From the NCBI GenBank assembly GCA_947502885.1, contig CANNBP010000027.1, positions 1 through 42,391 of the forward strand: a stretch of 42,391 nt of DNA, read 5' to 3'. This document shows positions 1-8,640 of the stretch, one piece after another. The notes under the pieces were generated by a model that saw nothing but the letters and a program-made list of their open reading frames with translations, ran no database searches and was not told where the DNA came from. Every line of letters begins with the position of its first letter. Within the stretch, counting starts at the first letter, position 1. The translations under genes were made by a program, and so were the position numbers. Source of the stretch: an uncultured Aquimarina sp. Its GTDB lineage: Bacteria > Bacteroidota > Bacteroidia > Flavobacteriales > Flavobacteriaceae.

Positions 1-2
1 AG

Positions 3-1673
3 ACTAAATGGCAAACCGCTAATGACCATATCAATAGACATTATATCTATGGTTATGATGCTTTGAACCGAATTACAGCTGGAATTAGTAACAGTGGTCG
101 ATATAATTTAAGCGGGGTAACTTATGATAAAAATGGTAACATTTTAAGTCTAGACAGAACAGGTGCTATTGTAGTGCAAATCGATCCAACACAAAATTCT
201 CATTTTGGATTGATGGATCAACTAGTCTATAACTATGATGCGGGTAATAAACTACAAAACGTAACCGATGGGGCAACGACCTCTTTTGGGTTTAAAAAGG
301 TGAATAGTGCCATTGCAGGCACCAATTACACCTATGATGCTAATGGTAATATGCTTACCGACCCTAACAAAGGGATTACTGACATAACGTATAACCATTT
401 AAATTTACCCACTACAGTTGCCATAGCTAATACCGAAAAGACAGGAAATATTAATTATATTTACGATGCCACTGGTACGAAACTTAAAAAGATCGTAACA
501 GAGGGAGGTTCTTTTACAACAGAATATGCAGGTAATTACGTCTATAAGAATGGAGAGTTAGAGTTCTTTAATCAGCCAGAGGGTATTGTAGAGAAAGAAG
601 CGGATGGGTATATATATATATACCAATATAAAGATCACTTAGGAAACGTTCGACTCTCCTATACAGATACTGATAAAAATGGTTCTATAACTCAAAGTGA
701 AATCGTAGAAGAGAAAAACTATTACCCCTTTGGCTTACAGCACAAAGGGTACAATAACACCATTACGGGTAGAAAACATAACTATGGGTTCGGTGGTAAA
801 GAGGAGAGTAGCGAGTTAGATCTAGAGTGGTTAGACTTCCACGCTAGAAATTATGATCCTGCATTAGGTAGATGGATGAATATTGATCCTTTAGCAGAAA
901 AGTATTATAATAAATCATCTTATAACTATTCACTTAATAATCCTGTGTTTTTTGTTGATCCTGACGGCAGAACTGTTGATGTTACTGATTTAGTTAATGG
1001 AGGAACAAAATCAGATACTTGGTTATTAGTCAGTTTAATGGCTAATTTATCAGAAACTACGGGATCAGTGATTGAAAAAAAGACTTCAAGAGATGGGGTT
1101 TCAATACTTACAGAGGGGGAATGCAAATCTAATTGTGAAAAAAGTAATAAAGCAAGTGGTTATGTTTCTCATTTATTAAGTAATAATAGCGGTACTATTA
1201 CTGTGAAAAATAATGATAGAAATACTAGACAAACAGCAGACGGAAGACAATTTAAGCAATTTGGTTCACAAGCGAGTCCTAATGGAGAAATATATTTAGA
1301 TGCGATGCAAATAAGTAATATTCAATATTCATTAGAATCAAAGAATGTTGACTCTAGGACAATGGATACTGGTTTTGTTTTTCTTCATGAATCACTTCAC
1401 ACTAGATTTGGTGCTTCTTATTTTAATAGTGCAAGAGATAATAAAGAAAAAGAAGGAGGTAGATTTAGAGATCCAACAGGAATTTTTGCTAAAGCCGTTT
1501 TTGCAGGTCCAACGGTGGAAAGGATAAATGAATTTAGACGTGAAATTGGCCTTCCTTTACGTAAATCTTATTCTAATTGGAACTCTAATACCCCAGGAAG
1601 TCTCGTCATAGAAAAAGATGGAAATCGTATTGAAGTTCCAATAATAAACTATAATATGTTGTACAATGAATAA
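3..1673 (+). CDS. RHS repeat protein, C-terminal part, with HExxH-containing variable tip (5' end outside window)
   Basis: The reading frame is already open at base 3, so the window holds only the C-terminal 556 codons or so; no start should be assigned here. The visible part shows YD-type RHS repeats (YDKNGN, YDANGN) and the conserved RHS core end (YDPALGRWMNIDPLA, then NNPVFFVDPDGR, ending near base 971). After DPDGR the protein changes to an unrelated, more AT-rich tip of about 233 residues, the usual layout of a polymorphic toxin whose C-terminal domain is exchanged between strains. The tip carries HESLH (bases 1386-1400), an HExxH zinc-protease signature, within FVFLHESLHTRF. I infer a zincin-like metallopeptidase tip; no third metal ligand is certain. 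A lipoprotein gene overlaps the last 8 bases. RHS identity is secure, the toxin role is inferred. Confidence 0.9.
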   Translation, partial: TKWQTANDHINRHYIYGYDALNRITAGISNSGRYNLSGVTYDKNGNILSLDRTGAIVVQIDPTQNSHFGLMDQLVYNYDAGNKLQNVTDGATTSFGFKKVNSAIAGTNYTYDANGNMLTDPNKGITDITYNHLNLPTTVAIANTEKTGNINYIYDATGTKLKKIVTEGGSFTTEYAGNYVYKNGELEFFNQPEGIVEKEADGYIYIYQYKDHLGNVRLSYTDTDKNGSITQSEIVEEKNYYPFGLQHKGYNNTITGRKHNYGFGGKEESSELDLEWLDFHARNYDPALGRWMNIDPLAEKYYNKSSYNYSLNNPVFFVDPDGRTVDVTDLVNGGTKSDTWLLVSLMANLSETTGSVIEKKTSRDGVSILTEGECKSNCEKSNKASGYVSHLLSNNSGTITVKNNDRNTRQTADGRQFKQFGSQASPNGEIYLDAMQISNIQYSLESKNVDSRTMDTGFVFLHESLHTRFGASYFNSARDNKEKEGGRFRDPTGIFAKAVFAGPTVERINEFRREIGLPLRKSYSNWNSNTPGSLVIEKDGNRIEVPIINYNMLYNE

Positions 1674-2205
1674 AACAATATTAGTATTAATTATGGCTTT
1701 TATTTTGTTAGGTTGTTCAAAGAATAAAGAGTTATCATTAACTCAACAACAATCAATCATTAATAATTCCATAAATTATATAAAAAAAAATAACACAGTA
1801 GGAATGAAAAGTTGTTATTTAGTGGATTCTAAGATATCTCCTGTACAGTTTGAAGTGTTTTTTAATTCAGAAAATGTGGATTTTGAGGAGAAATTTGGTA
1901 AAGATTATCAAAAAATATTAAAAAATATTGAAGATGATTTAAATAATGACGTAATTAACAAACATTATGACCTGACTACTAAGCTTTCTTCCTGTTCAGA
2001 AAGTCAATATGTAATTAGTTTTTCACGAATGAGTGAAACATATGTGATGTGTTACTTATCCCAAGAAGGTAGAAAAATTTCAATTGATGAAATATTAGAG
2101 AAAAAGTATAAATTTAATTCTAATGAATATTATTTTTTTCTTTTTGAATTTAATAACTCTGGAAATATTATAAATGTTTTTGAAAATTCCATAATTTTTA
2201 GTTAA
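1666..2205 (+). CDS. small lipoprotein overlapping the RHS gene, candidate immunity protein
   Basis: A 179-residue protein with a lipoprotein signal: a short hydrophobic stretch ending in LLGC, with the lipidated Cys at residue 17 and SKNKE after it. The rest is hydrophilic, Asn/Lys/Ile-rich and matches no family I recognise. Its ATG lies inside the end of the RHS frame (ATGAATAA, 8-base overlap), so the two are probably translationally coupled. The position right behind a polymorphic toxin tip and the low GC shared with that tip are what one expects of an immunity gene, and a lipoprotein would put the protection in the envelope. That role is inference only; it could equally be an unrelated lipoprotein. 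Confidence 0.75.
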   Translation: MNKTILVLIMAFILLGCSKNKELSLTQQQSIINNSINYIKKNNTVGMKSCYLVDSKISPVQFEVFFNSENVDFEEKFGKDYQKILKNIEDDLNNDVINKHYDLTTKLSSCSESQYVISFSRMSETYVMCYLSQEGRKISIDEILEKKYKFNSNEYYFFLFEFNNSGNIINVFENSIIFS

Positions 2206-2263
2206 TGATCCCCACTCCCGCTAAGCTCTGCTTAGTCACGGTTACGATTGAGAAACAAAAAAC

Positions 2264-2300
2264 AAGGCAGCTACTTCTTGATAGAATTGCTGCCTTTTTT
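2264..2300. terminator. bidirectional terminator between convergent genes
   Basis: AAGGCAGC (2264-2271) pairs with GCTGCCTT (2289-2296) around a 17-base loop and runs into a T tract; the opposite strand also has a T-rich tail. It sits between the rightward lipoprotein gene and the leftward DUF6261 gene. A smaller hairpin, CTAAGC-tct-GCTTAG (2221-2235), lies just upstream. Confidence 0.75.
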
Positions 2301-2331
2301 CTATAGTTTTTGGTGCTAGTACATAGAAGGT

Positions 2332-3051
2332 CTATACCTCCTCCTCTACTGCATCACTAGTTTTAGTTCGGTTATCAACCAATTGATTATACTGTCCTGC
2401 CAGAATATCTATTTGATTAAGTAATGTAGCATATACATCAGAACCGCCAAGGGTGGCATAGGCTTCTATGTGTTTGACTAGTATTCGATAAGCATCTGTT
2501 GCTTTGATTCTTAACTCTGTAATGTTGATCGTTGGGTTTGAGGCCGTCTCCCCTACACGTTCCAAATATTTTGCCGAAAATAAAGTATTACTTTGTTTTA
2601 ATTCGGCAAGCCATTTACTCAAACCAAGCTCCATAACCGCTTCTTTTAATTCGGTTTCCCAATCCTTTATGATACTATTAAGAACAGCCGTCTCTTCTTG
2701 ATAACTTAAACGTTGGATAGTATCACCGTGAGTCAAAATATTATCATTTAAAGCTGTAGCCGCTTGAGCAACAGTACCATTATAATGGTATTTATAACTA
2801 TCGGTTACTCCTCTTAATCCCACAATCGCACGATCTCGACGCTCATCAAGGGCAATAATTTCTTTGGTCAACTCGCTTCCCTGGCTTTGTTTAAAAATAG
2901 CCTCTATTTCATTTATAACAGGATCCAATACTGCTTTTTTTGCTGTAAGTTGTAAAGCATCCAGATCTTGTTTCTTTAATAAATCAGAAAAATCTGTCAT
3001 GTACTGTAAGTACTCTGCATTACGGTAACGTTTTAAATAAGGTACATTCAT
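2332..3051 (-). CDS. DUF6261 family protein
   Basis: A 239-residue, strongly helical protein without a signal peptide or membrane segment, starting MNVPYLKRYRNAEYLQYMTDF. Length, the start and the alternating helical pattern resemble the Bacteroidota-restricted DUF6261 family, whose function is unknown and whose members often occur in several copies per genome. The C-terminus is acidic (DAVEEEV). It stands alone, convergent with the RHS/lipoprotein pair. The family call is from memory of sequence style, so moderately sure; nothing in the sequence suggests an enzyme. Confidence 0.7.
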   Translation of the reverse strand: MNVPYLKRYRNAEYLQYMTDFSDLLKKQDLDALQLTAKKAVLDPVINEIEAIFKQSQGSELTKEIIALDERRDRAIVGLRGVTDSYKYHYNGTVAQAATALNDNILTHGDTIQRLSYQEETAVLNSIIKDWETELKEAVMELGLSKWLAELKQSNTLFSAKYLERVGETASNPTINITELRIKATDAYRILVKHIEAYATLGGSDVYATLLNQIDILAGQYNQLVDNRTKTSDAVEEEV

Positions 3052-3440
3052 TGTTTGTAATTTTTTAAGTTAGTTTGATTACTATTTTATTAGTAATGTC
3101 TTAAACCTTAAAAACGTTACTACCTTTTTGAAAAAAAATTCAAAAAAATGTAATCGACTTCATGCATTAAAAAATCTGCCACACCTTTTTAATACCAGTT
3201 CTGATTTGAATATGCTCATAAGAAAACAAGATATTTTTGCCTTGGACAAAAAAGAAAAGTTCAGCATAGCCATAGCTATGGTTAATTTTTATTTTGAAGA
3301 ATTAGGTAAAAAGATGCAGTTTTATTGGGTAAATTCAAGTCGGAAATGGTATAACTACCACAAATACCGGCATTACACTTATTTTCAACAAAGAAACGAT
3401 GCACTTTATTAAAACACTACCGCCAAGCATGAATGTTCTT

Positions 3441-3650
3441 AGGAATTTTGCTTTACATCACCTGTTGAAGCTTTTACTACCATGGTAATTGGCTTTACAT
3501 TGCCTGCGGAAGCTTTCACCACCATGGTAATTGGCTTTACATTACCTGCGGAAGCTTTCTCCGCCCTAGCAATTGGCTTTACATTACCTGTTGAAGCTTT
3601 CTCCGCCCTAGCAATTGGCTTTACATTACCTGTTGAAGCTTTTGCCCTGC
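3441..3650. repeat. 42-bp tandem repeat array, five units
   Basis: Five units with an exact 42-base period (the GCTTTAC element starts at 3450, 3492, 3534, 3576 and 3618). The consensus is close to GCTTTACATTACCTG then TTGAAGCTTTC(T/A)CC and GC(A/T)ATTG; each unit contains an AAGCTT. The first unit is the most diverged. Because 42 is a multiple of three, the array is open in several frames on both strands (14-residue periods such as IGFTLPAEAFSALA on + or KASAGNVKPITMVV on -). No start or signal convincingly makes it a gene. The rest of the gap 3052-3661 holds the AT-rich upstream region of the DUF6261 gene and no other gene I can support. Confidence 0.9.
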
Positions 3651-3661
3651 GAATACATATA

Positions 3662-4753
3662 TTAGACTTTAATAAACACTTTACGTCGATATAAAATATA
3701 TCCCAAAACCGTATAAAAACCTACCACGACCAGAGCATAGATCAAAGAAGAAAGTTTAAGATTTATAGAAGGATATGTAAAAAAAGCAGTAAAAAGATAG
3801 TGATGTATCGATTGATCTGTGTTTAAGTTTAGTAAATAAAAAGATTTTGCGATCAGGCTGGATAAAAAATAGATCACCAAACCATTGGCTCCGACATAAG
3901 TAACCACAGCGCCAAAAGAACGTTTTTTATAATCCATTATATAATACAAAATCCCAAGGATCATGGTGGCATATCCGGCCGTTACCAATACAAAACTACT
4001 ACTCCACAACGCCTTGTTAATAGGAAAAAAGATACTCCACACATACCCTACCAATACCAATGCGGTGCCTATGATCAAAAGTGTAATATGCTTTTTAGAA
4101 CGTGTACTCTTTATAACTCTTCCTATAAAAGCACCTATAATTGCCGTCACACAAGAGGGCAAAGTACTTAAGATACCTTCTGGATCATAATCAGGTTGCC
4201 AGGTATGACCATAAAGCAGTGTATAATCTACAAAAGCCGCCCAATTACTCGACGCTCTTTCTAATGTTGGGGATCCTATACCGGGTATCGGTATGTAGAC
4301 CATCCAAATCCAATACCCCAAAAGAATAAGAATAGCAGTACTTAATAATTGTTTTTGTGTAAGCACCAAATACAATAAGGATACTATAAAAAACACCACT
4401 CCTATACGCTGTAATACTCCCGGAATGCGCACCTCTCCTACTCCTGTAAAAAATGGTAGATACGGAATAAAAAAATTAAGGAATAGCCCTAAGAGTATCA
4501 ACTTAAGGCTTCGAATCGTTATTTTCTTAACTATAGGTTTAGAAATCTTCTTATTGTGATACACAAACGAAATAGACACTCCCACGATAAACAAGAAAAA
4601 CGGAAATACAAAATCTGCCAATGTTAGTCCATCCCATGGTGCATGTAATAGCGTGGGATACACATGTGACCAATCACCAGGAGTGTTTACCAAAATCATA
4701 AGCATAATAGTAGCTCCCCGTAAAAAATCGACAGATTGTATTCTGGCTTTCAT
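3662..4753 (-). CDS. DUF5009 / COG4299 acyltransferase-like membrane protein (NagX-like)
   Basis: A 363-residue integral membrane protein with about ten hydrophobic segments. The N-terminus, RIQSVDFLRGATIMLMILVN, has the SVDxLRG(A/L) motif of the DUF5009 family, which also includes the membrane part of human heparan-alpha-glucosaminide N-acetyltransferase. Homologues named NagX occur in proteobacterial GlcNAc regulons. Here it follows the SSS symporter gene by only two bases, which supports a role in amino-sugar handling at the inner membrane. Whether it acetylates or carries a sugar is not known. Start chosen at ATG 4753, next to the upstream stop. The 3' end abuts the repeat array; no clear terminator is visible. 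Confidence 0.85.
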   Translation of the reverse strand: MKARIQSVDFLRGATIMLMILVNTPGDWSHVYPTLLHAPWDGLTLADFVFPFFLFIVGVSISFVYHNKKISKPIVKKITIRSLKLILLGLFLNFFIPYLPFFTGVGEVRIPGVLQRIGVVFFIVSLLYLVLTQKQLLSTAILILLGYWIWMVYIPIPGIGSPTLERASSNWAAFVDYTLLYGHTWQPDYDPEGILSTLPSCVTAIIGAFIGRVIKSTRSKKHITLLIIGTALVLVGYVWSIFFPINKALWSSSFVLVTAGYATMILGILYYIMDYKKRSFGAVVTYVGANGLVIYFLSSLIAKSFYLLNLNTDQSIHHYLFTAFFTYPSINLKLSSLIYALVVVGFYTVLGYILYRRKVFIKV

Positions 4754-4755
4754 GG

Positions 4756-6576
4756 TTATGAAACGAGACGCTTACCGATACGTCTCCAAACTTTAAATAA
4801 TAAAAATCCAGCTACAGCAGAACATACGGTTAAGATAGATGCCAACATTACGTTTCCGTATATCCAACTCCCCATCGAGAATAAAACACCATATACCAAC
4901 AAACAACCTAAAACCATGGCTAAAATACCAGAAGGTACCATCCATTTTTCTTGGGTTTTCAAAATTTCTATTCCGCTGGCTTTTGCCTTATTTAATATGG
5001 CTGTCCATCCTGGTCCTCCTGGTTGGATTTTGGCATAAAACTTAAATAGTACTTCATCATCATCTGGTTTGGTTAGAAAAGTAACCGTTACCCATATAAT
5101 TGTAGTTAGTAATACTACCAATGGAAACTGAAACCACGATGGAAAAATACCTGCAACTGTTTCAGATCCAAACAAAGCTGCATTTACTGATGATATACTG
5201 ATGACTATCGAAATGATTCCTGATGAAAACATTGCCGAAATTTCGCTCCATGCATTAATTCTCCACCAAAACCATCTTAGGATAAAAATAAGACCTGTTC
5301 CTGCTCCAAACATTAGTATGTACTTAAATATCTGAACCGCATTAGTTAAAGCCAATGCTAATAGTGTACTTAGTACCATTAACACCACAGTTGCTAGTCT
5401 ACCCATATTCACCTGTGCTTTTTCTGAAGCATCTTTATTTACAAATTGCTTATACACATCATTAACAATATAAGACGCTCCCCAGTTTAAGTGTGTCGAA
5501 ATCGTAGACATATATGCCGCTACCAACGAAGCTACAACGACTCCTAATAACCCACTAGGTAATTTTGTTAACATTGCAGGGTATGCAAGGTCATGCCCTA
5601 ATTTATCTTGAGTAACATCTGGAAATGCCTCTTGTATACTTGCCAAATCCGGAAATATAATCAACGAAGTTAAAGCTACGATGATCCATGGCCAAGGGCG
5701 TATCGCATAATGCATTATATTAAAGAAAAAAGTAGCGCCTACTGCGTGATTTTCATCTTTAGACGCCAACATTCGTTGTGCGATATATCCACCACCTCCA
5801 GGCTCTGCACCCGGATACCATGAGCTCCACCATTGTATTGCCAATGGTATGACTAGTAATGAGATTAATGCCTCTGTATCACTAAAATCAGGAACCATAG
5901 ACAGTTTATCCTTTACGTTAGGATGAGAAACAAGATTATCCAAACCATTTACCTCGGGTAAGTTTACACAATAGTAAGCTGCTCCTACAGCACCAGCCAT
6001 GGCTACAAAGAATAGTAAAAAATCAGAATACACAACTCCCTTAAATCCTCCTAATGCACTAAAAACCACAGTAACTATCGAAGCATATCCTACAGTCTCG
6101 ATTGCTGATAAGCCGAGCATTACTTGTCCTATTTTTATAGCTGCCAAGGTCACTCCAGACATCGCCAAAATATTAAAAATAACTCCCAAATACACCGAGC
6201 GGAAAATTCTTAAGAAACGAGCTGGTTTACCAGAATATCGAAGTTCATAAAACTCCATATCAGTATTTACATTAGATCTACGCCATAATCTTGCATAAAT
6301 AAATACAGTTAAAAGCCCTGTTAATAAAAAGGCCCACCACACCCAGTTACCAGCTACTCCGTCTTGTCTAACAATATCGGTAACCAAGTTAGGGGTATCT
6401 GTAGAAAACGTAGTTGCTACCATAGAAAACCCTAATAACCACCATGGCATATTACGTCCCGATAAAAAATATTCTGATGCGTTTTTTCCTGACTTTCTAG
6501 CAACTACTACCCCTATCATTAAAGTAGTTAAAAAGAAAAATACAATGATTGAATAATCTAAAGTACTAAGTTCCAT
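4756..6576 (-). CDS. SSS family sodium:solute symporter
   Basis: A 606-residue inner-membrane protein with some 14 hydrophobic segments. The start, LSTLDYSIIVFFFLTTLMIGVVVARKSGKNASEYFLSGRNMPWWLLGFSM, is the classic first part of the SLC5/SSS family (ASEYFLSGR then PWWLLGFSM). It is longer than minimal SSS proteins because of an extended C-terminus with extra membrane segments. Its place between a two-component system and a DUF5009 gene, opposite a chitin operon, suggests that it brings GlcNAc or a small chito-sugar across the inner membrane with sodium. The substrate is inferred. It starts 4 bases after the response regulator stop, so it is in one operon. Confidence 0.9.
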   Translation of the reverse strand: MELSTLDYSIIVFFFLTTLMIGVVVARKSGKNASEYFLSGRNMPWWLLGFSMVATTFSTDTPNLVTDIVRQDGVAGNWVWWAFLLTGLLTVFIYARLWRRSNVNTDMEFYELRYSGKPARFLRIFRSVYLGVIFNILAMSGVTLAAIKIGQVMLGLSAIETVGYASIVTVVFSALGGFKGVVYSDFLLFFVAMAGAVGAAYYCVNLPEVNGLDNLVSHPNVKDKLSMVPDFSDTEALISLLVIPLAIQWWSSWYPGAEPGGGGYIAQRMLASKDENHAVGATFFFNIMHYAIRPWPWIIVALTSLIIFPDLASIQEAFPDVTQDKLGHDLAYPAMLTKLPSGLLGVVVASLVAAYMSTISTHLNWGASYIVNDVYKQFVNKDASEKAQVNMGRLATVVLMVLSTLLALALTNAVQIFKYILMFGAGTGLIFILRWFWWRINAWSEISAMFSSGIISIVISISSVNAALFGSETVAGIFPSWFQFPLVVLLTTIIWVTVTFLTKPDDDEVLFKFYAKIQPGGPGWTAILNKAKASGIEILKTQEKWMVPSGILAMVLGCLLVYGVLFSMGSWIYGNVMLASILTVCSAVAGFLLFKVWRRIGKRLVS

Positions 6577-6580
6577 TATT

Positions 6581-7306
6581 TTATTTTAACAAGTTTGATT
6601 TATTTTTAAGTATACGTTGTTTGGCATGTGCAGTATAATTTCGACCAATGGGTATCCTCTTCTCTCCTATTTCTACCAAATTACCTTCAATAGATTTTAC
6701 TTTATCTATAGCGATGGTATAAGATTTATGGATACGTATAAAATTTTCTGAAGGAAGTTCTTCACTTATACTAGTCAATGATTTGTGTGACAAAAAGGTA
6801 TCTGTTAATGTGCTTACTCGTATATAATCCTTTAAGCTTTCGATAAAGAGAATATCGCTTAATAAGATCTTTACTAATTTTTTGTCCACCTTTAAGAAAA
6901 TATGCGCTGGCTGAACCAAATCTATAGAAGGTTCTTGCTTTTTAATGGCAATGAGTCGTGCCGTTAATTTATTCATCGATTTTAAGAATCGATTAAATGA
7001 GATGGGTTTAACCAAATAATCAAGTACTTCTAATTCATAGCTTTCTAGCGCGTATTCTTTATATGCGGTGGTTATAATTACTTGTGGATATACCTGCAAG
7101 CTCTTTAAAAACTCAAGGCCATTCATTCGTGGCATATTGATATCTAAAAAAACCGCATCAATTTCATCTTGTTCTAATATGGGTAACGCCTCGATTGGAT
7201 TTTTAAAAGTATCTACAATCTCAATATTTTTGAATTCTTTTAAAAAAGATTCAATTACTTCTATTGCCAAAGGCTCATCATCAATTATGATACATTTAAT
7301 AATCAT
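6581..7306 (-). CDS. LytTR-family response regulator
   Basis: A 241-residue protein. Residues 1-120 are a receiver domain with the acidic pocket D9-D10, phospho-acceptor Asp55 (AVFLDINMP), Thr near 80 (IITTAYKEYA) and Lys near 98 (DYLVKPISF). Residues about 135-238 are a LytTR DNA-binding domain (FIRIHKSYTIAIDKVKSIEGN, then IPIGRNYTAHAKQRI). LytTR proteins bind pairs of short direct repeats two helical turns apart. It overlaps the kinase stop codon by one base (TAATG), so kinase and regulator are coupled. It is the obvious candidate regulator of the divergent chitin operon. Confidence 0.95.
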   Translation of the reverse strand: MIIKCIIIDDEPLAIEVIESFLKEFKNIEIVDTFKNPIEALPILEQDEIDAVFLDINMPRMNGLEFLKSLQVYPQVIITTAYKEYALESYELEVLDYLVKPISFNRFLKSMNKLTARLIAIKKQEPSIDLVQPAHIFLKVDKKLVKILLSDILFIESLKDYIRVSTLTDTFLSHKSLTSISEELPSENFIRIHKSYTIAIDKVKSIEGNLVEIGEKRIPIGRNYTAHAKQRILKNKSNLLK

Positions 7307-8325
7307 TACATAGGGATTTTAAGTAAAATCGAATATTCATTATTCTGTTGGGATATGTCTAGTGTAAACTTTTTTTGATATAAGATTTCTAATCGTCTTT
7401 TTACATTGTTTATTCCGATTCCATGGGGTTCTTTTGATTTATATTGGTTATTATAGTTGTTTTTAGATTCAAAAATTAATTCGTCTGTTCTTTTTTCAAA
7501 AGAGATCGTCAAATTCATCTCATCATTTTCCTTTAAGCCATGCTTAAATGCATTTTCTATAAAAGGAAGAAATAACATAGGCACCACTTCTACATCATCA
7601 ATATTTCCGATTATATTTACTTCTGACATGACTCGATCCCCATAGCGCATTTTTTCGAGTTCTATATAATTATCAATATGATTAATCTCTTGCAATAGTG
7701 GCAATTTTTTTTCGCTCGTATCATAAATAACATACCTCATAAAACTAGACAACTTTACCACCATAACTGGTGCCAAATCAGATTTTTTAATCGTATGAGA
7801 ATACAGACTATTAAGTGTATTGAAAAAAAAGTGAGGTTGTATTTGCGCTTTCAAATACTTCAACTCGGTTTTATATTGCAACTCACTTAAGTCTCTATTT
7901 TTATTTTGAACGATTAGAAAGTCTATCGTAAACTTTATTGCCGATGTTAATCCTATTACATATAATTCTCCTACTATAACGGCCACAATATGATTAAATC
8001 CAAATGGATCTAATCTACCTTCTACTTCTGGCCAAATATCTTCTGTTACCAATAATAAATTAAGACCAGAACGTAACAAGTAGTGAACTCCTAGCGATGC
8101 ACATAGAAAAAGAACATAATGTATATACTTCCTTTTATATAAAAACTTTGGTACTAGATAATATATGTTAAAATAAACCAAAACAATATGTAAAGGAAAC
8201 TCAACAAGGTTAGATTTTACCGAATACCAATAATCATTAAAATAACTCCCCCATCTAATTACGTTAAATAAAAAATATATAATCCAAAAATATAGATGAT
8301 ATCGTCTTTTAATAGTTCTGTCCAC
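7306..8325 (-). CDS. LytS/YehU-type sensor histidine kinase
   Basis: A 339-residue membrane sensor. Residues 10-140 contain four hydrophobic segments with no periplasmic domain of note; a short coiled linker follows (NKNRDLSELQYKTELKYLKAQ). The His_kinase (PF06580) motif QIQPHFFFNTLNSLY places the phospho-acceptor at His165, and the ATP-binding half has PFIENAFKHGL and GIGINNVKRRLEILY. The start is GTG (8323-8325): upstream in frame there is a TAA only three codons away, so no longer form is possible. The start codon directly adjoins a (TAAAG)4 repeat. It is first in the operon with the LytTR regulator, SSS transporter and DUF5009 protein. Confidence 0.93.
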   Translation of the reverse strand: MDRTIKRRYHLYFWIIYFLFNVIRWGSYFNDYWYSVKSNLVEFPLHIVLVYFNIYYLVPKFLYKRKYIHYVLFLCASLGVHYLLRSGLNLLLVTEDIWPEVEGRLDPFGFNHIVAVIVGELYVIGLTSAIKFTIDFLIVQNKNRDLSELQYKTELKYLKAQIQPHFFFNTLNSLYSHTIKKSDLAPVMVVKLSSFMRYVIYDTSEKKLPLLQEINHIDNYIELEKMRYGDRVMSEVNIIGNIDDVEVVPMLFLPFIENAFKHGLKENDEMNLTISFEKRTDELIFESKNNYNNQYKSKEPHGIGINNVKRRLEILYQKKFTLDISQQNNEYSILLKIPM

Positions 8326-8344
8326 TTTACTTTACTTTACTTTA
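8325..8344 (-). repeat. pentanucleotide repeat (TAAAG)4 touching the kinase start codon
   Basis: On the minus strand four perfect TAAAG copies lead straight into TGGAC, so the last G of the repeat is the first base of the GTG start of the kinase gene. The repeat occupies the position of the ribosome-binding region. Confidence 0.85.
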
Positions 8345-8433
8345 ATAGTATGATTTCATTTTTTATCCAAATTACATAGATACTATTTATTCATCTCTTA
8401 TTTATTTATTTCTAATAGTAATTTCGATGTGGC

Positions 8434-8454
8434 TACCGTAAAATTTTTACGGTA
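8434..8454. promoter_or_regulatory. 21-bp perfect palindrome, candidate operator
   Basis: TACCGTAAAA (8434-8443), one central T, then its exact reverse complement (8445-8454). It lies about 110 bp upstream of the kinase start and 290 bp upstream of susC, so it could serve the leftward promoter. A dimeric regulator site is the simplest reading; a cruciform or RNA hairpin is possible. Confidence 0.6.
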
Positions 8455-8640
8455 TAAAAAAATCCGAAGTTACTGATTCTCCGCAAAAAAAATAAGCGAA
8501 AGAATTCACAAAAAAGTATTAAATAATTTGTGGGCTCAACCACATTTAACATAAATTTTTGAAAAATGTAAGGTAATTTGAAGACAAAAACAAAAAAAAC
8601 GAAGAATCAAAAAAAATGAAAAAACCAATATATGACATAG

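Noticed and set aside
3128..3412. 94-codon frame on + with a TTG start
   Set aside because: It lies in the upstream region of the leftward DUF6261 gene, has no ATG start at its beginning, no ribosome-binding region and no recognisable pattern. It may be chance.
3420..3660. CRISPR array
   Set aside because: The repeats are in direct contact without variable spacers and no cas gene is present.
3482..3694. 70-codon frame across the 42-bp repeats
   Set aside because: The frame is open because the repeat period is a multiple of three and contains no stop; frames on the other strand are open as well. It runs into the end of the DUF5009 gene.
4839..5045. Small frames opposite the SSS symporter and other large genes
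   Set aside because: They are shadows of strongly supported genes on the other strand, with no signal or family pattern of their own.
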